NCBI GenBank assembly: GCA_963556145.1
Contig: OY744468.1
Span: forward strand, 1-64,000
Length of the DNA: 64,000 nt
Direction of reading: 5' to 3'
From: Hygrocybe punicea
Taxonomy: Eukaryota; Basidiomycota; Agaricomycetes; Agaricales; Hygrophoraceae
Shown: piece after piece, positions 60,038 through 64,000 of the stretch
Numbering within the stretch: position 1 is the stretch's first letter
Layout of the letters: each line of letters begins with the position of its first letter
Notes under the pieces: model-generated
Told to the model about the DNA's origin: nothing
Database searches by the model: none
The model's input: the letters and a program-made list of their open reading frames with translations, nothing else
Translations under genes and position numbers: made by a program

Positions 60038-60886
60038 CACAGGGTGCGCAGTAGCATACCATGTCACACAGTATCTTGAAAGTACTTGACAAGTATACTA
60101 AATATCATTACCATAACATTCAACATGGTATTGTAACAGTATTCAGACATAAACTACAATACTTGTGCTCAAATTCATCTGAAGGTATGAAGGCAAATGA
60201 GACTTATACCTTTTCAATAACATCAAGCCTTTTGTTTCACTACTTTTACTGTATCTACAGCAAAGTACTGTATAGTTCAGATAGAATACTTGCAGCCTAA
60301 GATGAATCAAAGTATTAAACCAGTAAGGAAGTTGGGCCACTTTTACTATTAGGATACCTTTTGAATCCTATCAAGATACAGTGTGAAATAGTATAGTACT
60401 GTTGCTATATTGTGGATTTAAGATACTGTGTCAATACTTTTAAGATACTTTTATTATAATAAAAGTACTGAAACAGTATCTTAAAAGTATTGACACAGTA
60501 TCTTAAATCTACAATATGGCAACAGTACTATACTATTTCACACTGTATCTTGAAAGTATTCAAAAGGTATCCTAGTAGTGAAAGTGGCACAACTTCCTTA
60601 CTAGTTTAATACTTTTATTCATCTTAGGCTGCAAGTATTCTATCCGAACTATATGGTACTTTGCTGTAGATACAGTAAAAGTAGTGAAACAAAAGGCTTG
60701 ATGTTATTGAAAAGGTATAAGTCTCATTTGCCTTCATACCTTCAGATGAATTTGAGCACAAGTATTGTAGTTTATGTCTGAATACTGTTACAATACCATG
60801 TTGAATGTTACGGTAATGATATTTAGTATACTTGTCAAGTACTTTCAAGATACTGTGTGACATGGTATGCTACTGTGCACCCTGTG
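60038..60886. mobile_element. Foldback element (two inverted arms of about 420 bp, no spacer)
   Basis: The left arm starts CACAGGGTGC at 60038 and the right arm ends GCACCCTGTG at 60886. The arms are near-identical inverted copies, so the same 79-codon frame appears on + (60061-60300) and - (60624-60863). The centre is the perfect palindrome TTTTATTATAATAAAA near 60456. The right arm carries an extra 10-11 bases near the centre. The sequence is rich in GTATCTT and AGTACTT. TAT flanks both ends and could be a 3-bp target duplication. No transposase is encoded, so it is a non-autonomous element. Confidence 0.88.
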
Positions 60887-61227
60887 TATGAGTGATTCCA
60901 CTGGACAATATTATGATGCACACAAGTAATAACATATTTGCACCTATTATCACCACCAAGCACCTGTGTGCACAGGTTATCATAGGTGAGCTAGCTGTTG
61001 TTGTTGCCACTATGGGATCAGAATACAAATGGGATTGGGCCATTTGGAAGGACAAGCAGTGACTCCCCACGCTGCATTCTTTTGCCTGTTGTAAACTGTT
61101 CTTGATCCAGTCATGCTGTGAACAGGATGGCAATGTTCCATTTTGAAAATGAAAACTGGAAATAGGGATGGAATGCAGATTTCAACATTTACTTCAACAT
61201 AATGTAGCCCAATGGAACCATAAGATA
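60887..61227. other. Intergenic, no recognised gene
   Basis: The 340 bases between the foldback element and the dispersed repeat contain only short frames without family features. Confidence 0.5.
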
Positions 61228-61466
61228 TTATACCGGTCTTCTATGTATATATATACAATTCTCGGACATGAAATTGTTGCAGATTTAAGTTGGCAATCCA
61301 TTGGGAACACTACTGAGGTGCTCTGTACCAATTTTCTAAGAAATCGGCAGACCAGTTATGGAGAAAGAGTCCATGCAAGTTGGGGAGGTAATCTGTGTTA
61401 ATGTGGGAAATTAGTCCAAGTTTGGCTTCTATTTATCATGTGATGATGGCATCAATTATGATTCAT
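61228..61466 (+). repeat. Dispersed 238-bp repeat, copy 2
   Basis: This copy is inverted relative to 26072-26309 and starts TTATACCGGTCTTCTATG. It shares the whole length with scattered substitutions. No coding sequence is associated here, so it is an isolated element terminus or a solo fragment. Confidence 0.85.
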
Positions 61467-61512
61467 CTAATCAGTCTCCCATAGTTTTTTGGTGTCTGGA
61501 ATAAGTGTATGC

Positions 61513-61540
61513 GGCCCTGCCCTGAAGCAGCGGCAGGGCC
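61513..61540. terminator. GC-rich hairpin downstream of the tyrosine recombinase
   Basis: GGCCCTGCC at 61513 pairs perfectly with GGCAGGGCC at 61532 across a 10-base loop. It lies about 215 bases past the recombinase stop codon and may be part of the terminal structure of the DIRS-like element. Confidence 0.5.
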
Positions 61541-61754
61541 CGAAAGAAAATATATTACACGAGAAAGATAGGTGCGATGCTAAAAACTATTAAAGGAAGT
61601 AGTCTTGGGTGAGGAAGGGGGGGTGAAGAAATTGTTCAGTAAAAGAAAAAATGTTACAAATTGTCCATTAAAAGAAAGAGATCTGCAGAAAAGAAAAAAA
61701 AAAAAAAGGAGATGAGAAGTGAGCCATGAAGTGGCGATGTATAGCACCGTGTGT

Positions 61755-62732
61755 TCAGCGGTGGGCAAAGAGGAAGGTGGCCTGCAGTGTGGGGTGCTTC
61801 TGAACGTAGATTTGCCAAGCGTCCGAGGCCCAGCATCCGATTGCCTAGATGAGATACGGTGGTACCCCAGCTGTTGCCAGGTCCATGGTGCCACCGGAAT
61901 GGAGGGAGTGACCACCAATGTTCCGGTCAGGGAAATGGATGTGTAGGCATGAGAGGAACCATGACTGGGTGGGGATGGTGCCGTTGGAGCATAGAAAAAG
62001 TTCCAGGTGCATGGGGAAGAGGTGATCACGAGAACAGAGGTAGCATGTAAGGTTCATGATGGGGTCATCCACGGTGAACGTGCAGTGGAGTAGGACACGG
62101 TTGCCTTCGAAGAAACGGTTGGCCTTGTGGCCAGGGAGGAAAAAGGTGAAGTTGGTCGCGTCAATGGTGGCACGCAATATGACCTTACGGTAGTCCTGTA
62201 GCGTGGAGGAGTCAGGCCAGACAAGTTCGCCAAGTCATAAGAGGCCATGGAAGGCTGTTGAGATGATCACGGCGAAAAGGCTGTCGTCGTGTGTGCGAGT
62301 GTCTGTGAATGACAAGCAGGCGGTTGAGAGCTTGGAGCGAGAGAGCAGCCGTTTACGTGACACCCTGGCGGCACGCAGTTTTTTGCAGCCTGCGAGGGTC
62401 CTGGAGATGGGGTTGTGACGGCGGATAGCGTGGATGTCAGGGTAGAAGGGCTCAAGTTGGTTGCAGATCCCTGAGAGATAGTTGTCGACTGATTGTGGTT
62501 TGATGTGGTGGCACATATAGACAATGAAGAAGCTGAGGGTGTCGGCGGTGGGGGAAGTAGGCAGGCAGTGGTCAGCGCAAAAAGAGATATATGATTCGAG
62601 GGCGGAGGAGTAAGCGGTGGCGGTGCTGCGTTCGATTGCACACCCCATAGCGACGGCGCGTTCATGGCGCAGTCGCTCCATGGACCAGGGAACCCGGTGA
62701 GGTTGCCTGGTCGAACGGGGTGTGGGGGTCAT
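61755..62732 (-). pseudogene. Tyrosine recombinase of a DIRS-like retroelement, two in-frame stops
   Basis: This would be the strand-exchange enzyme that inserts DIRS-type circular DNA. The N-terminal helical domain (TAYSSALESYISFCADHCL, LSFFIVYMCHHIKPQSV) is intact. The catalytic half follows in the same frame after a TGA at 62235-62237 and a TAG at 61845-61847. The TGA sits in GLL-stop-LGEL where the box I Arg is expected. Box II reads HSLH instead of H-x-x-R. The final Tyr is kept in WQIYV. There are no frameshifts. The start codon overlaps the stop of the upstream RNase H frame as ATGA. Clearly inactive. Confidence 0.8.
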
Positions 62733-63478
62733 TGCGCAGCTGCCCCCAGTGGTACATGAGGGGGTTCAAACGAAGTAATGTACATCCGTGGGGCCATGGA
62801 GTGGACCACGTCATCACAGCCACAGGAGAGTGCGTCAGCGATAATGTTCGTGGACCCAGGAATGTGGAAGACACAAAACTGGAAATGGTAATGGAGGGAG
62901 AGGTCGACGGTGGTCATCAGGATGGGGTTGTGAGAAGGGAGGGCACGCAAGGAGTTGAAGATGTCGACAGTGTTGGTGTTATCGCAAAACAGGGCAATGT
63001 GGTGTGGGAGGGGCCGGACATTAAGGGACATGAAGTGCAGTGCGGAGAGGGCGGCTAATGCTTCCAAGTAGAATATCCGGGGGTCCAGGGCTCTGGTGAG
63101 GAGGCATTGGTGGCCGGACGGTAGCTGTGGGGACCAGAAACCCATGCCGGTAGGGCAAGCATCGGAATATAGTGTGAAGTCGGCGTCGAAGGTGGACCAG
63201 GCAGTGGAAAGGATGATGTGGATACTGGTGGAGCATTGGATGTGGTCGGCGGTCCAGGAGAGCCACTCATGGGGGATGCACTTCCCAGACATTTTGTGGT
63301 AGAGCATCGAGAGGCCAGGATGCAAGAGCAGGTAGACGTTAAGGGCCCAATTGACCCAGCCCGCCATCCGTTGGAACTCACGGAGTGGGTGGCATTGGCC
63401 CACAATGGTGAAGGTGTGTAACGCAAGGAGGAGTTCAGTACGGTGTAGAGGGTCCTCGACCCTCTGAGGCCGTAACAT
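62729..63478 (-). pseudogene. Reverse transcriptase end and RNase H of a DIRS-like retroelement, 5' truncated
   Basis: An open frame of 249 codons starts inside the RT connection region (FQRMAGWVNWALN). It continues into an RNase H domain with the acidic residues in LYSDACPTGMGFWSP, LEALAAL and LFCDNTNTVDIFN, then HIPGSTNIIADALS. The polymerase palm with its YxDD box is absent, so the element is cut at about 63470, where LTR-like sequence begins. The domain order RT-RNase H then tyrosine recombinase defines DIRS-like elements. Confidence 0.8.
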
Positions 63479-64000
63479 CGATATCTAGCGAATCCGCTCG
63501 AACCCGACGTCTCTAGCAATCTACGTTCGAACCCGACGCAACCCGACGCAACCTGATGCATACCGACTAGCACGGCCGCTCACGTACCTGGTCGGTCTAT
63601 CTCATAAACTCACGGAACTTCAAATAGCAAAGATAGATCTCATCGGACTGGGATCCCGACATCGGACTTGCCCTATTCACGCCTAGCGTCTCCCTTATGG
63701 GGATATAGTAAAGTATATTGCATCTTTTACGGTTTTTTATATCTTCCACCCATTTTCCCTGTCATCGTCGCCTCGCAACGCTCTTCCTACTTCCCCATTT
63801 TTATTCTCCTTTGTCTCCTCTCATCGGCCGAGGACTCTCGTCCGAATCTAGGTACACAAATTTGTAGTATAAAAATGGTGCCCAAGCGCCGTCTCAGAAT
63901 AAGAAACCAGTTCCCCCGTTTCCTCTCTCTGAGAATTAGTCTCTCAGTAAAATCCATTGCACATACTACTCGTCGGTTTCCTCGACGCTCTCCCCGTCCT
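63479..64000 (+). mobile_element. Possible LTR-like sequence at the window edge
   Basis: The DIRS-like frame stops abruptly here. The sequence then has CGAACCCGACG repeated, a TATAAAAAT box near 63869, pyrimidine-rich blocks and CTCTCAG/CTGAGA strings, features common in LTRs of basidiomycete Gypsy elements. No second LTR, primer-binding site or gag/pol is visible before the window ends, so the call is tentative. Confidence 0.35.

Noticed and set aside
60061..60300. 79-codon frames in the foldback arms as transposase genes
   Set aside because: The same frame appears in both arms because they are inverted copies; it is short, AT-driven and has no catalytic motif.
63869..63890. Primer-binding site TGGTGCCCAAGC after the TATA box
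   Set aside because: It lies only a few bases past the TATA-like box, so it would be at the transcription start instead of after an LTR end.

Overview
The window reads as the left end of a chromosome from a mushroom-forming basidiomycete (Agaricomycetes, most likely Agaricales). The evidence is dense 50-60 bp GT-AG introns, an Agaricus-type cytosolic tyrosinase, a SamB/Mub1-like MYND protein, Agaricomycete-style kinase-like, BTB and patatin families, and DIRS-type retroelement remains. It opens directly in telomeric C-strand repeat, so the + strand runs from chromosome tip towards the interior.

Layout. 1-153: irregular telomeric repeat, mostly alternating CCTAA and CTAA. 154-16882: about 27.5 nearly identical copies of a 609-bp subtelomeric unit that differ only at two linked sites. 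16882-18787: a 453-bp direct repeat whose two copies flank 1 kb holding a cluster of TCACRTGA octamers and a decayed piece of the 609-bp array. 19416-25776: a divergent gene pair that looks like mobile-element cargo, a very large minus-strand protein with a Ulp1-type protease domain and a plus-strand BAH-PHD protein. 26072-31100: dispersed repeats and broken pieces of ordinary genes (Spa2-like, TMCO4/DUF726-like, O-fucosyltransferase-like). 31285-59799: a gene-rich arm with an MLKL-like four-helix/kinase/WD40 protein, a VIT-VWA protein, a PQ-loop transporter-like protein, an F-box relic, tyrosinase, a MYND protein, mitochondrial HSP10, an atypical kinase, a BTB protein, a patatin pseudogene, a GPCR-like protein and an intronless PPR protein with a C-terminal DYW deaminase-like domain. 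60038-64000: a foldback element, a second copy of the dispersed repeat, a decayed DIRS-like RNase H/tyrosine recombinase pair, and LTR-like sequence at the edge.

The most striking gene is the PPR-DYW protein at 58108-59799. It carries a plant-like PPR/E/PG-box/DYW architecture with the HSE and CxxC zinc/deaminase signature, and an N-terminus that could target mitochondria, so it is a candidate organellar C-to-U RNA editing factor in a fungus. The second is the MLKL-like helical bundle fused to an active-looking TKL-type kinase and a seven-bladed WD40 propeller, the layout expected of a fungal self/non-self or cell-death receptor, though one frameshift needs resolving. Exon structures were read by eye from splice motifs and reading-frame continuity; no database search was run, so family names rest on motif recognition.
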